From positions 1 through 55,023 of the forward strand of contig JAFTFV010000010.1 in the NCBI GenBank assembly GCA_017458265.1: DNA of 55,023 nt, given 5' to 3'. Both the position numbers and the translations under genes were made by a program. The notes beneath the pieces were generated by a model. The model was not told the DNA's origin. It did no database searches and saw nothing but the letters and a program-made list of their open reading frames with translations. Positions 1 to 7,944 of this stretch are shown one piece after another (the first letter of the stretch is position 1; each line of letters starts with the position of its first letter). This DNA comes from Bacteroidales bacterium (GTDB lineage Bacteria > Bacteroidota > Bacteroidia > Bacteroidales > UBA932).

Positions 1-117
1 ATCTTGTTCTTTATCATTGTGTCGGGCTTTTATATGCCCGGCAAAGTTCGGCTTTTTGTCTAACAAGGTGGCTCAGTTTTCAGTGATTATGGTGGCTCAG
101 TTCTTAATGACTATACA
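1..117 (-). mobile_element. Left end of an IS21-like insertion sequence (partial, runs off the window)
   Basis: Read on the minus strand, the DNA changes abruptly near 117 to a sequence opening with TG, the usual IS21 terminus, followed by two tandem 24-bp repeats and then an ATG at 17 that would begin a protein M-I-K-N-K, a plausible istA start about 100 bases inside the end. Multiple subterminal repeats and TG...CA ends are known traits of IS21. Only the first five codons of the putative transposase are visible and the family call is inference. The element truncates the neighbouring small gene. Confidence 0.5.
67..114. repeat. Two tandem 24-bp direct repeats, subterminal in the IS21-like element
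   Basis: Positions 67-90 and 91-114 both begin GGTGGCTCAGTT and end in TAT; they match at about 20 of 24 positions with no spacer. They fit the transposase-binding repeats found inside IS21-family termini. Confidence 0.7.
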
Positions 118-342
118 CATCCAGATACCGGTTTTGCGCCAGGTGTTGTTCCTTTTCCACTGGGCTGTGAAGTCCTGGCCGTTTATATCCGAGAGGAAAA
201 CAGTCTGCTGCTCTTGAGTGAGTCTTTCGCCGTCAATATTGATATGGCCGCCACTGCGTTTTGCAGTACCGCTCGGAACATATTGGGCAGATGCAGCAAA
301 ACATGCAGTCATCAGTGCCAGGGCAAGTAAAAGTTTCTTCAT
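97..342 (-). CDS. Small secreted protein, C-terminus probably replaced by IS sequence
   Basis: The 81-residue product starts with a clear signal peptide (MKKLLLALALMTACFAASAQ, likely cleaved after ASA) followed by a hydrophilic stretch GGHINIDGERLTQEQQ. I do not recognise the family. The last six or so residues and the TGA stop lie inside the IS21-like end, so the reading frame ends in foreign DNA and the original protein was probably longer. It begins three bases after the stop of the ABC ATPase gene and is likely the last gene of that leftward operon. Because the signal peptide is intact, a truncated periplasmic or outer-membrane product could still be made, but a pseudogene is as likely. 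Confidence 0.55.
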   Translation of the reverse strand: MKKLLLALALMTACFAASAQYVPSGTAKRSGGHINIDGERLTQEQQTVFLSDINGQDFTAQWKRNNTWRKTGIWMCIVIKN

Positions 343-345
343 GAC

Positions 346-975
346 TTATAGTTTTAATGTGGGGAAGGCTTTCAGGAGCGCTTCCTCCCTGTTCTCTTTA
401 TTAGATTCAAATAAGGTCCCGTTTGTTGCAAAGGTAAGAACTCTGTGGCACACTTCCAAGGAATCATGCAGGTCATGAGAGGTGAAAAGGATGGAGATGC
501 CGGTCTTTTCCGAGATTTCTCTCAAGGTTTTAAGGACCATGATTCTGTTGTCAACGTCCAGAAAGGCAGTAGGTTCGTCCAGCATGAGGAATGTGCCGCC
601 CATGCAGAGACCAGCCGCGATGGCACATTTCTGAAACTCTCCGTCACTGAGGCGGGATATATCCCTGAGACGAAGATCCGTGAGCCCAAGAAGGCTCAGG
701 GCCCATGCGAGTTTATCGTCGAATGCCATGTTGTGGCGGCCGGCCCAGTCGCTCTGCCTGTAGCATGCAGTACGTATGAATTCTTCTACCGTGAAACCCT
801 GTATCTTGGAAATTCCGGAAGGGATGAGGACTCCCAAATCGGCCAGAGCTTTGAGGAGTGTGGTTTTCCCGCATCCGTTGGGGCCGGCAAGAAGTATGCA
901 TTCTCCAGGCGCAATGCTGAAGGATACCTCCCTTACGGTGCCATAAGGCAGCTTCAGTCCTTTGATCTCAATCAT
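346..975 (-). CDS. ABC transporter ATP-binding protein, FecE/BtuD type
   Basis: This 209-residue ATPase would energise uptake of an iron chelate, heme or corrinoid across the inner membrane. Walker A is GPNGCGKTT at residues 31-39, the ABC signature is LSDGE near 109-113, Walker B is FLMLDEP near 129-135, and the switch His lies in TSHD near 167. The start was set at MIEIKG rather than further upstream because this gives the normal N-terminus and a 4-bp ATGA overlap with the permease gene stop. No substrate-binding protein or TonB-dependent receptor is present in the window, so the substrate cannot be named. At 209 residues it is shorter than typical FecE proteins (about 250). Confidence 0.88.
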   Translation of the reverse strand: MIEIKGLKLPYGTVREVSFSIAPGECILLAGPNGCGKTTLLKALADLGVLIPSGISKIQGFTVEEFIRTACYRQSDWAGRHNMAFDDKLAWALSLLGLTDLRLRDISRLSDGEFQKCAIAAGLCMGGTFLMLDEPTAFLDVDNRIMVLKTLREISEKTGISILFTSHDLHDSLEVCHRVLTFATNGTLFESNKENREEALLKAFPTLKL

Positions 976-1892
976 ATCCTTCTCCTCCACAGCAGTACAA
1001 GAATCAGAGGAATGCCGATTATTGCCATCGTGCTTCCCACAGGCAGGGGATGCCTGCCGATATGTGCGATGATGTCGGCTCCGACGGCAAGGCTGGCCCC
1101 GCAGAGAGGGGAGAGTGGAATGACAACCCTGTGCACAGACGTTCCTTCCATCCGCCTTACGATGTGTGGCGCCACTATGCCCACGAAGCCTATCGGCCCG
1201 CAGAATGCGGTAACGGCGCCGGCAAGAAGCGCACATCCCGTCATTACAAGAAAGCGCAGCCTCCTGAGACTGAGCCCGGAAAGCGCAGCGAACTCATCAC
1301 CAAAAAGGACCAGATCCAGTCCCTTTCCAACGCTTACTGCAATCCCAAGGCCGATGAGAAAAGCCGTCCCCATGACGATGAGACCGGCACTGCCAACGCT
1401 TCCGAAACTGCCGGCCATCCAGCTGTAAAACAGCTTGAGGCTCTCTTCCGTTGCTGAATACTGCAGTATCGAAGACAGCGCGCTGAACACGAACCCCAGC
1501 ATAACTCCAGTAAGAAGCAGGGTCCCTGTAGAATGTATCCGTGCCGATATCCACACCACCAGAAGTCCGGTCAGAAAGGCCCCTGCAAATGCTGCCGACA
1601 CCAGCGTAAAGGTGGACCCTGTGACGGCAAGCGCGGCGATTGATGCACCAAGGCCTGCCCCGCCGGAAACACCCATGATATGAGGATCTGCAAGGGGGTT
1701 TCTGAAAAGGGCCTGCATCTGGGCTCCCGCAAGTGCAAGCGAGCCTCCTGCAAGGACGGCTGCAAGCATCCTTGGGAATCTAAGCTTCCAGAGAATATCT
1801 CCTCCGGCGGGCGAAAAACCGTCCGAAACTATCAGGTCAAGCAAGCAGAGGGCGATCAGAGCCAGACACCAGAGCAGCGTGCGGGGTTTCAT
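972..1892 (-). CDS. FecCD-family ABC transporter permease
   Basis: The 306-residue protein is a polytopic inner-membrane permease of the BtuC/FecCD family, which imports iron complexes, heme or vitamin B12. The family hallmark near residues 35-85 is visible: LRFPRMLAAVLAGGSLALAG, then QALFRNPLADPHIMGVSGGA. Several hydrophobic helices follow, and GPIGFVGIVAPHIVRR, the conserved loop contacting the ATPase, lies near residue 230. It is somewhat shorter than the usual 330-350 residues, mainly at the N-terminus. It overlaps both neighbours by ATGA, which suggests translational coupling with the upstream LolC/E-type permease gene and the downstream ATPase. Confidence 0.9.
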   Translation of the reverse strand: MKPRTLLWCLALIALCLLDLIVSDGFSPAGGDILWKLRFPRMLAAVLAGGSLALAGAQMQALFRNPLADPHIMGVSGGAGLGASIAALAVTGSTFTLVSAAFAGAFLTGLLVVWISARIHSTGTLLLTGVMLGFVFSALSSILQYSATEESLKLFYSWMAGSFGSVGSAGLIVMGTAFLIGLGIAVSVGKGLDLVLFGDEFAALSGLSLRRLRFLVMTGCALLAGAVTAFCGPIGFVGIVAPHIVRRMEGTSVHRVVIPLSPLCGASLAVGADIIAHIGRHPLPVGSTMAIIGIPLILVLLWRRRI

Positions 1893-3082
1893 ATCTTGCG
1901 TGAAGGAATAAGTGCAATCAGGTAACCCACAACAGCAACTCCTCCTGCAATCAGAATAAGATCTGTGAACTTGAGAACCACCGGATATGATTCCACCAGG
2001 AAGTTTCCGGGCATTGGAACTATCCCGAATCTTGCCTGTACGATTACCAGTACTACTCCAATCAGGAGTCCGGCCAGCATTCCGAGCATTGAAACCAGCA
2101 AGCCTTCATACAGGAAGACTTTCCTGAGCATTTGTTCAGGAGCACCCATCGAGCGCAGCGTTCCCATGTCATACTGTTTTTCGATCACAAGCATCTTCAG
2201 GGAACTGTAAATGTTGAAGGCAATTATTATGACGACGAATATGAGTATGAGGTAAATGGCAAGTTTTTCATAACTCATCATCTTGAATACAGATTCGTTC
2301 TGATGGAAGCGGTCAAGCACCTTGAAACCGTCACCAATCTGCTCATGAATGGTTTTCACAGTGTTTCCGGCCTCTCCAGGAGCAGTCCAAAGCTCGAGTG
2401 AGGAAACCTCTGTCTCATATTCCAGGAGTTCCCTCACGGTGCCGATGGGGACTATCAGGGTGTTTGCGTCAATCTCTGAGCCGGAAGAGAACACCCCGGT
2501 GCAAAGGACCCTGGCCTTGCGTAGAGAAGCGGCCGGATTCGCCATCGAAACAGCTTCCTTGCGGGAAGGATAAAAGATATCGATGGGAGTAACGAAACTT
2601 GGATTCGCACCGATTGAATGGGCAAGGCCTGCGCCGAAAACGGCCCCCGGATAGCTTCCTTTACGGAACGACCATGAGCCGCTGACCACCTTGTCCTTCA
2701 TGGACCATTCTTCTTGTTCAACTTCGTCTATCCCCTTTACCCTTGCAAGGCTCTGCTGCCCTTCAAGTGAGATGAAAACCTGCTCCTGTATGGTGCTGGA
2801 AAGGGTTATTACGTCAGGATTGGCAAGGACGGGTGCAAAGAGTGCACTGTCCGGCGTGAAGACTTTTCCGCTTGCAGGAAGGATGACAATATCAGCGGAA
2901 GTTTCGCCGAAGCTTTCGCTCACTATCTTGTTGAATCCGTTGAAGACGGAGAGGATGATGACAAGCGCCGCCGTCCCTACGGCCATACCCAGCGCCCCGA
3001 TTCCGGAAATCCAGTTTATTACATTGTAGGATTTCCTGGCAAACAGGTATCGCAGTGCAAACCGTAACGGAACATTTGCCAT
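1889..3082 (-). CDS. LolC/LolE-type FtsX-like permease (lipoprotein release)
   Basis: The 397-residue protein has the MacB/LolCE layout. An N-terminal transmembrane helix near residues 25-48 (FARKSYNVINWISGIGALGM) is followed by a large periplasmic domain of about 200 residues. Three further helices lie in the C-terminal third, in the FtsX domain (LILIFVVIIIAFNIYSSL, then LRSMGA). LolCDE extracts lipoproteins from the inner membrane for delivery to the outer membrane; no LolD ATPase is adjacent. The start codon lies at the end of a dispersed repeat that fills the 20-base gap after rbfA. Assignment to the family is firm, to LolC versus LolE not possible. Confidence 0.88.
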   Translation of the reverse strand: MANVPLRFALRYLFARKSYNVINWISGIGALGMAVGTAALVIILSVFNGFNKIVSESFGETSADIVILPASGKVFTPDSALFAPVLANPDVITLSSTIQEQVFISLEGQQSLARVKGIDEVEQEEWSMKDKVVSGSWSFRKGSYPGAVFGAGLAHSIGANPSFVTPIDIFYPSRKEAVSMANPAASLRKARVLCTGVFSSGSEIDANTLIVPIGTVRELLEYETEVSSLELWTAPGEAGNTVKTIHEQIGDGFKVLDRFHQNESVFKMMSYEKLAIYLILIFVVIIIAFNIYSSLKMLVIEKQYDMGTLRSMGAPEQMLRKVFLYEGLLVSMLGMLAGLLIGVVLVIVQARFGIVPMPGNFLVESYPVVLKFTDLILIAGGVAVVGYLIALIPSRKI

Positions 3083-3103
3083 TTCGAGCGAAGTCGAGAA
3101 ATC
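3080..3103 (-). repeat. 24-bp dispersed repeat, copy 1, spanning the gap between rbfA and the LolC/E-type gene
   Basis: On the minus strand this reads GATTTCTCGACTTCGCTCG followed by AAATG. It is identical over 24 bases to positions 22123-22146. Its first base is the last base of the rbfA TAG stop and its final ATG is the start codon of the next gene, so the repeat is the entire intergenic region. Confidence 0.85.
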
Positions 3104-3453
3104 TATTTCTTCAGAAGCTCTTCAATGTGCTCTGCATAGTCCAGCGTAGTATCAAGCAGGAAAGACAGTTCCGGAACGATGCGGAACTGCTTTGCAACCA
3201 CGCGGCCAAGTTCACCGCGGAGGGTGCGCTTCTCATCTTCGAGCAGCTGCATTACGGGGCCTTGCTTTTCAGAGGGGAAAACGCTTACGAACACCTTGGC
3301 AAGGGAAAGGTCGGGGCTCACGCGCACTTCGCTCACGGTGACAAGTGCACCGCCGAATGCGCCCATGCCTTTGGCCCTGATTATCTCTGCCAGGTCTTTC
3401 TGCAACTCGCGTGCAACCTTGAGCTGCCTTGTGCTTGCCGGTTTGTTGTCCAT
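3103..3453 (-). CDS. rbfA: 30S ribosome-binding factor A
   Basis: RbfA binds immature 30S subunits and aids 16S rRNA 5'-end maturation and cold adaptation. The 116-residue length is normal. The N-terminal RQLKVARELQKDLAEII helix, the central VTVSEVRVSPDLSLAKVFVS strand pair and the C-terminal ELSFLLDTTLDYAEHIEELL are all characteristic of the KH-like fold. It shares one base with the tyrS stop (TAATG), so it is translationally coupled to tyrS. It ends in TAG, which shows that TAG is used as a normal stop in this genome. Confidence 0.95.
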   Translation of the reverse strand: MDNKPASTRQLKVARELQKDLAEIIRAKGMGAFGGALVTVSEVRVSPDLSLAKVFVSVFPSEKQGPVMQLLEDEKRTLRGELGRVVAKQFRIVPELSFLLDTTLDYAEHIEELLKK

Positions 3454-4739
3454 TAGATAATATTGATAATGAAATAGTTCTTCTTGCCCTTCTGTGCAAG
3501 GATGTAGTGACCGTTGACGATGTCTGACTCGGTTACATCGGCATTGATGTCGGTAACCTTGTCCTTATTGATGGCGATGCCGTTTCCCTGCACCATCTTG
3601 CGGGCTTCACCCTTGGAGGGGAGGATGTTGGTCTTTACGGCCAGGAAGTCAAGGATGTTTACCGGAAGTTCGGCCTTTGGAAGGTCGAAGGAGGGAACAT
3701 CGGCAAAGACGGCGAGGAAGGTGCGCTCGTCGAGTTTCCTGAGGGCCTCTGAATTGCCGCCGAAGAGCATCTGGGATGCTGCGAGGGCGTTTTCGTAGGC
3801 TTCTTCCCCGTGGCACATGACGGTTACTTCCTTGGCGAGGACCTTCTGGAGTTCGCGGGCGCCGGGGTTCTCCCTGTGGCGCTGGATGAGGCTTTCGATG
3901 GTCTCACGGTCCAGGAGGGTGAAAATCTTGATGTAGCGTTCAGCGTCGTCATCGGCAACGTTGAGCCAGAACTGGTAGAATTCGTAGGGGGAGGTGCGCT
4001 CTGCGTCAAGCCAGATGTTGCCCTTTTCGGTCTTGCCGAACTTGGTTCCGTCCGCCTTGCGGATGAGAGGGCAGGTGAGGGCGAAGGCCTCGCCGCCGTC
4101 CATGCGGCGGATGAGCTCGCTGCCGGTGGTGATGTTTCCCCACTGGTCGCTGCCGCCAAGCTGGAGGATGCAGCCCTTGTTCTTCCAGAGCCAGTAGAAA
4201 TCGTAGCCCTGCATGAGCTGGTAGCTGAATTCGGTGAAGGACATGCCTTCGGAAGAATCCCTGGAAAGACGCTTCTTCACTGAATCCTTTGCCATCATGT
4301 AATTGACAGTGATATGCTATCCGATATCACGGATGAAGTTGATGAAAGAGTAGTCCTTCATCCAGTCGTAGTTGTTTACGAGCTCTGCCTTGTTGGGGGC
4401 GTCGGAGTCGAAGTCCAGGAAACGTGCGAGCTGAGCCTTGATGCATGCGACGTTGTGATTCAGGGTCTCCTCGTCCAGGAGATTCCTTTCTGCCGATTTC
4501 ATGGAGGGGTCTCCAATCATGCCGGTTGCGCCGCCGACCAGTGCGTACGGCTTATGTCCGCAACTCTGGAAATGCTTCAGTATCATTACGCTTACAAGAT
4601 GGCCGATGTGCAGTGAGTCTGCCGTGGGGTCAATTCCTACATAAGCCGCCTTGGGGCCTTCCATAAGTTTCTCTTCTGTTCCGGGCATGATATCCTGGAT
4701 CATGCCTCTCCAACGCAGTTCTTCTACGAAATTCTTCAT
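3453..4739 (-). pseudogene. tyrS: Tyrosyl-tRNA synthetase interrupted by one in-frame TAG
   Basis: TyrRS charges tRNA-Tyr and is normally essential. The N-terminal part (4739-4320) holds the HIGH motif (LHIGHL) and the C-terminal part (4316-3453) holds the KMSKS-like KFGKT and an S4-like RNA-binding tail. The two halves are in the same frame and are separated only by a TAG at 4319-4317. The protein would read FIRDIG[12 protein letters not shown], where the family has FxRDIGKHFxVNxM, so a Lys codon (AAG) became TAG by one base change. There is no indel. Two ATG codons (4298, 4295) follow the stop by about 20 bases. Upstream lies an AAAGGAA ribosome-binding site, which favours the start at 4739 over the ATG at 4757. 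The cause could be a sequencing error, a real inactivating mutation with a second tyrS elsewhere, readthrough, or a split enzyme. Confidence 0.88.
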
Positions 4740-4758
4740 ATATAATTCCTTTAACATG

Positions 4759-4766
4759 CAAAGGTA
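4759..4766 (-). promoter_or_regulatory. -7 box of the tyrS operon promoter
   Basis: TACCTTTG on the minus strand matches the Bacteroidota -7 consensus TAnnTTTG, 20 bases before the chosen tyrS start. No convincing TTTG -33 box was found at the usual spacing. Confidence 0.65.
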
Positions 4767-4778
4767 GTCATTTTTTGC

Positions 4779-4786
4779 TATATTTG
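4779..4786 (+). promoter_or_regulatory. -7 box of the dehydrogenase promoter, divergent from tyrS
   Basis: TATATTTG matches TAnnTTTG and lies 40 bases before the chosen start at 4826. The two divergent -7 boxes are only 12 bases apart, so the two promoters probably compete for polymerase. Confidence 0.6.
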
Positions 4787-4825
4787 GACGAGATTAAGGT
4801 TATTTGCAAATCCAAGGTTTTAGGT

Positions 4826-7636
4826 ATGGATGAATACAAATCTTTCATTCAGGGCGTAAAGTCCTTTTTGCCCAAGGACAGAATCTATACTGATGAACTG
4901 CGCACGCTTGCATGGGGAACGGATGCGGGGGAGTACAGGCTTGTCCCCAAGGCGGTATTGCGGGCAAAGGATGAGGATGAAGTGTCCAGAGTCCTTGCCC
5001 TGGCAAGCGCTAACGGAGTCCACGTAACCTTCAGGGCTGCGGGGACGTCCCTTTCCGGGCAGGCTATATCGGACAGCGTGCTCCTTGTCGCAGGAAAGAA
5101 CTGGGAAAAGTCCCGTTATAACCCGGAAGACCATTCCGTTACGCTCCAGCCGGGAATCGTCGGGCGGGAAGTGAACCGCCGCCTTGCCGCTTATGGCCGA
5201 TATTTCGGTCCTGATCCAGCCTCCATCGGAAGTTGCATGGTGGGAGGCATCGTGAGCAACAACGCCTCCGGAATGAGCTGCGGGGTGCACGCAAATTCGG
5301 ACAAAACGCTCCTCAGCGCCCGCATAGTCCTTGCCGACGGCACCGTCCTCGATACCGGCGCCGAATCCTCCAGGGCGGCCTTCCTCAGCAGCCATCCCGC
5401 CTTTGTCCGCGAGATCGAGAAACTACGGGACGACGTTCTCTCGAATGAGACTCTACGCCGCCGCATTGAGCACAAATACTCCATAAAGAACGTCACCGGG
5501 CTCAACCTGAGGCCGCTGGTGGCTTATTCAGACCCGTTCGACATTATAGCCCACCTCATGGTTGGCGCAGAGGGCACCCTAGGCTTCCTTTCAGAAGTCA
5601 CCATGGCAACCCTTCCAGTGAAGCCCTACAAGGCATCGGCCATGATTTATTTTGCCGATATCGTATCGGCCGCAAAGGCGGTGGTGGCGCTGAGGGACGT
5701 GAATCTGAGCGCGGCGGAACTCCTTGACTACCGTTCGCTTACGTCAGTCGGAGACAAGCATCTCACTCCGGAAACACCTGATCTCACGGCTCTTCTTACA
5801 GAGGTTCAGGCCGAAACTCCGGAGGAGCTCGATGCCCTGGCATCTTCCGTATCGGCTGCCTTGAAGCCTTTCGGCGTCGAAGTGAGTTTTACCGATGATC
5901 CGGAAATCACTGCCGGATACTGGGCTATCCGCTCCGGCATTTTTCCAACGGTCGGAGGCTTGAGGGAGGAGGGGACTACCTGTCTTATAGAGGACGTCGC
6001 CTTCCATGTGGAGTCGCTTCCTGAAGCAACGGCAGACTTGTCGGCCCTTCTGGACCGTCACGGATATAAGGACTCATGCATCTACGGACACACCCTCGAA
6101 GGAAACTTCCATTTTATTATAAATCAGAGGTTTGACACTCCGGAAGATGTTGCCCGTTACGATGCTATGATAAAGGATGTGGTGCGCCTTGTGGTGGAAA
6201 AATATGACGGCTCCCTCAAGGCCGAACACGGCACAGGCCGCAACATGGCCTCCTTCGTAGAGTACGAGTGGGGGAGCGAGGCCTTTGCCTTCATGAAGCG
6301 TATAAAGGCTCTGTTCGACCCTCTTGGCATCCTCAACCCGGGTGTCATCTTCAACGAAGACAGGGAGTGCTATCTCAAAAACCTCAAGCAAATCCCCGTC
6401 CTGACACCTCAGAATGCCGATATGGCAGAGTCTTACCGCCAGATTAACAAATGCATCGAGTGCGGCTTCTGCGAGGTCAACTGCACATCCTGCGGTTTTA
6501 CCCTTTCTTCCCGTACACGTATTGTGGCAAGGCGTGAGATTGCCCGACGCAAAAGGGCCGGAGAGCCCTACGAGGCGCTTGAAAAGGCCTTCAATTATCC
6601 CGGCAAGGTCACCTGCGCAGGGGACGGCCTCTGCTCAATGTCCTGCCCTATGGGAATCAACGTTGCCGATATGACTCACCAGCTGCGCCGGGAGAGCATC
6701 GGCCCTGCCGGTAACTATGCCGGAGAATGGGTGGCGAACCATTTCCAAGGGACCAAGAGTGTTCTTCGCGGAGTCCTTGGACTTGCCGATGCCGCTCATG
6801 CCGTGCTGGGAGACAAGGCCATGAGCGCAGTCGGCAAGGGCCTCCATGCCGTTGGGCTTCCGCTTTGGACACCTCAGACACCGCGTGCTTATCGGCCTAA
6901 AGGGCTCAATGCCGGGAGCAGCGACCTCAAGGTGGTGTATTTCCCCAGCTGCCTTAACCAGATGATGGGCCCAGCGCCCAAGGACAAGGTGAGACCGCTG
7001 GTAGAAGAGACCGTGGAATTATTGAAAAAAGCCGGCTATGAGGTTATTTTTCCTCCCCGGATGGACAGTCTCTGCTGCGGTACCATCTGGGAGAGCAAGG
7101 GCCTTCCGGAAATAGCAGACCGCAAGGTGCGCGAACTTGAAGACGCCCTCTGGCAAGCCTCTTCCGAAGGCCGATACCCTGTCCTCTGCGACCAGAGTCC
7201 CTGCCTGCACCGCATGAGACAGCATATAAAGAAAATGCGCCTGTACGAGCCTGCAGAGTTTATTTGGGAGTTTCTTCGTGATAAGTTGGAGTTCCATCCG
7301 ATTGATGCCCCGGTTGCCGTTCACATTACCTGTTCCACTAAACTCATGGGCCTTGGGGACAAACTGCTTGGACTTGCGCGTCTGTGCTCCACCAATGTCA
7401 TTGTTCCCGAAGGAGTAGGATGCTGCGCCTTTGCCGGAGACAAAGGCATGACCAATCCCGAGCTCAACGCCTGGGCCCTTCGCAAGCTTCGCCCCGCCCT
7501 TGAAGCACAAGGCGCCCGTGAAGGCTTCTCCAACAGCCGCACCTGCGAAATCGGCCTCTCCCACCACGGCGGCGTCCCCTACCGCTCCATCGTCTATCTT
7601 GTCAACCGAGTCACCTCGAAGTCTTCCCCTCAATGA
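4826..7636 (+). CDS. FAD-binding and Fe-S (CCG domain) dehydrogenase, D-lactate/glycolate/2-hydroxyacid type
   Basis: The 936-residue protein is a fusion that would oxidise a 2-hydroxyacid such as D-lactate and pass electrons through Fe-S clusters to the quinone pool. The N-terminal FAD-binding domain shows TFRAAGTSLSGQA and IGSCMVGGIVSNNASGMS, and a FAD-oxidase C-terminal domain follows to about residue 520. Then come two ferredoxin-type motifs (CIECGFCEVNC near 541, CSMSCPMG near 602) and two CCG domains (SLCCGTIWESKG near 748, GVGCCAFAGDKG near 863) as in GlpC/LldE. The start MDEYKSF was chosen because it lies beyond the promoter; an upstream ATG at 4775 precedes the -7 box. The substrate is inferred from the family only. 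The last codons are duplicated downstream. Confidence 0.88.
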   Translation: MDEYKSFIQGVKSFLPKDRIYTDELRTLAWGTDAGEYRLVPKAVLRAKDEDEVSRVLALASANGVHVTFRAAGTSLSGQAISDSVLLVAGKNWEKSRYNPEDHSVTLQPGIVGREVNRRLAAYGRYFGPDPASIGSCMVGGIVSNNASGMSCGVHANSDKTLLSARIVLADGTVLDTGAESSRAAFLSSHPAFVREIEKLRDDVLSNETLRRRIEHKYSIKNVTGLNLRPLVAYSDPFDIIAHLMVGAEGTLGFLSEVTMATLPVKPYKASAMIYFADIVSAAKAVVALRDVNLSAAELLDYRSLTSVGDKHLTPETPDLTALLTEVQAETPEELDALASSVSAALKPFGVEVSFTDDPEITAGYWAIRSGIFPTVGGLREEGTTCLIEDVAFHVESLPEATADLSALLDRHGYKDSCIYGHTLEGNFHFIINQRFDTPEDVARYDAMIKDVVRLVVEKYDGSLKAEHGTGRNMASFVEYEWGSEAFAFMKRIKALFDPLGILNPGVIFNEDRECYLKNLKQIPVLTPQNADMAESYRQINKCIECGFCEVNCTSCGFTLSSRTRIVARREIARRKRAGEPYEALEKAFNYPGKVTCAGDGLCSMSCPMGINVADMTHQLRRESIGPAGNYAGEWVANHFQGTKSVLRGVLGLADAAHAVLGDKAMSAVGKGLHAVGLPLWTPQTPRAYRPKGLNAGSSDLKVVYFPSCLNQMMGPAPKDKVRPLVEETVELLKKAGYEVIFPPRMDSLCCGTIWESKGLPEIADRKVRELEDALWQASSEGRYPVLCDQSPCLHRMRQHIKKMRLYEPAEFIWEFLRDKLEFHPIDAPVAVHITCSTKLMGLGDKLLGLARLCSTNVIVPEGVGCCAFAGDKGMTNPELNAWALRKLRPALEAQGAREGFSNSRTCEIGLSHHGGVPYRSIVYLVNRVTSKSSPQ

Positions 7637-7757
7637 TAAGGAACGGACTCTGGTTCAAAAAAATAAAGCAGGGTCGCGACAAGGTTAAGGGAGGGGAGTT
7701 TGAGTGGTCTTCCCCTCAATGAGTGAAACGGAATCTGGTTCAAAAACTAAAGCAGGG
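7621..7757 (+). repeat. 86-bp-period duplication covering the 3' end of the dehydrogenase gene
   Basis: Positions 7621-7673 and 7707-7757 are near-identical: both start GTCTTCCCCTCAATGA and end TAAAGCAGGG, with TCTGGTTCAAAAA inside. The first copy contains the last codons and TGA stop of the dehydrogenase; the second forms the left arm of the terminator. This occupies much of the 308-base gap before the next gene. Confidence 0.85.
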
Positions 7758-7777
7758 AAACCCCTGCTTTAGTTTTT
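7742..7777. terminator. Bidirectional intrinsic terminator between the dehydrogenase and tRNA-Thr
   Basis: AAAAACTAAAGCAGGG pairs perfectly with CCCTGCTTTAGTTTTT over 16 bp around a 4-base AAAC loop. The A-run on one side and T-run on the other make it usable from both directions: for the rightward dehydrogenase and the leftward tRNA. Confidence 0.9.
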
Positions 7778-7779
7778 GA

Positions 7780-7851
7780 GCCACTCATCAGGCTCGAACT
7801 GACGACCTGCGCGTTACGAATGCGCTGCTCTACCGACTGAGCTAAAGTGGC
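7780..7851 (-). tRNA. tRNA-Thr (anticodon CGT)
   Basis: The 72-base cloverleaf has acceptor arms GCCACTT and GAGTGGC, a D-loop with CAGTCGGTAGAGC, anticodon loop TTCGTAA (CGT, reading ACG) and a T-arm GTTCGAGCC. No 3' CCA is encoded. The terminator stem begins two bases after the acceptor stem. Confidence 0.95.
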
Positions 7852-7899
7852 AAGCCGACTTCAAATGAATCGGGACTGCAAATATACGATAATTTTTTG

Positions 7900-7907
7900 T
7901 ATTTTTG
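7900..7907 (+). promoter_or_regulatory. -7 box of the M16 protease promoter
   Basis: TATTTTTG matches TAnnTTTG and stands 37 bases upstream of the start codon, after the tRNA gene. No -33 TTTG is evident at the usual spacing. Confidence 0.6.
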
Positions 7908-7944
7908 TAATTCACAAAGAAAACAACTAACACATTTTTATAGA

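Noticed and set aside
4317-4319. Genome-wide reassignment of TAG as a sense codon
   Set aside because: rbfA, hydG, hydF, hydA, the FKBP gene, the glucosaminidase gene and the integrase gene all end in TAG at the expected protein end.
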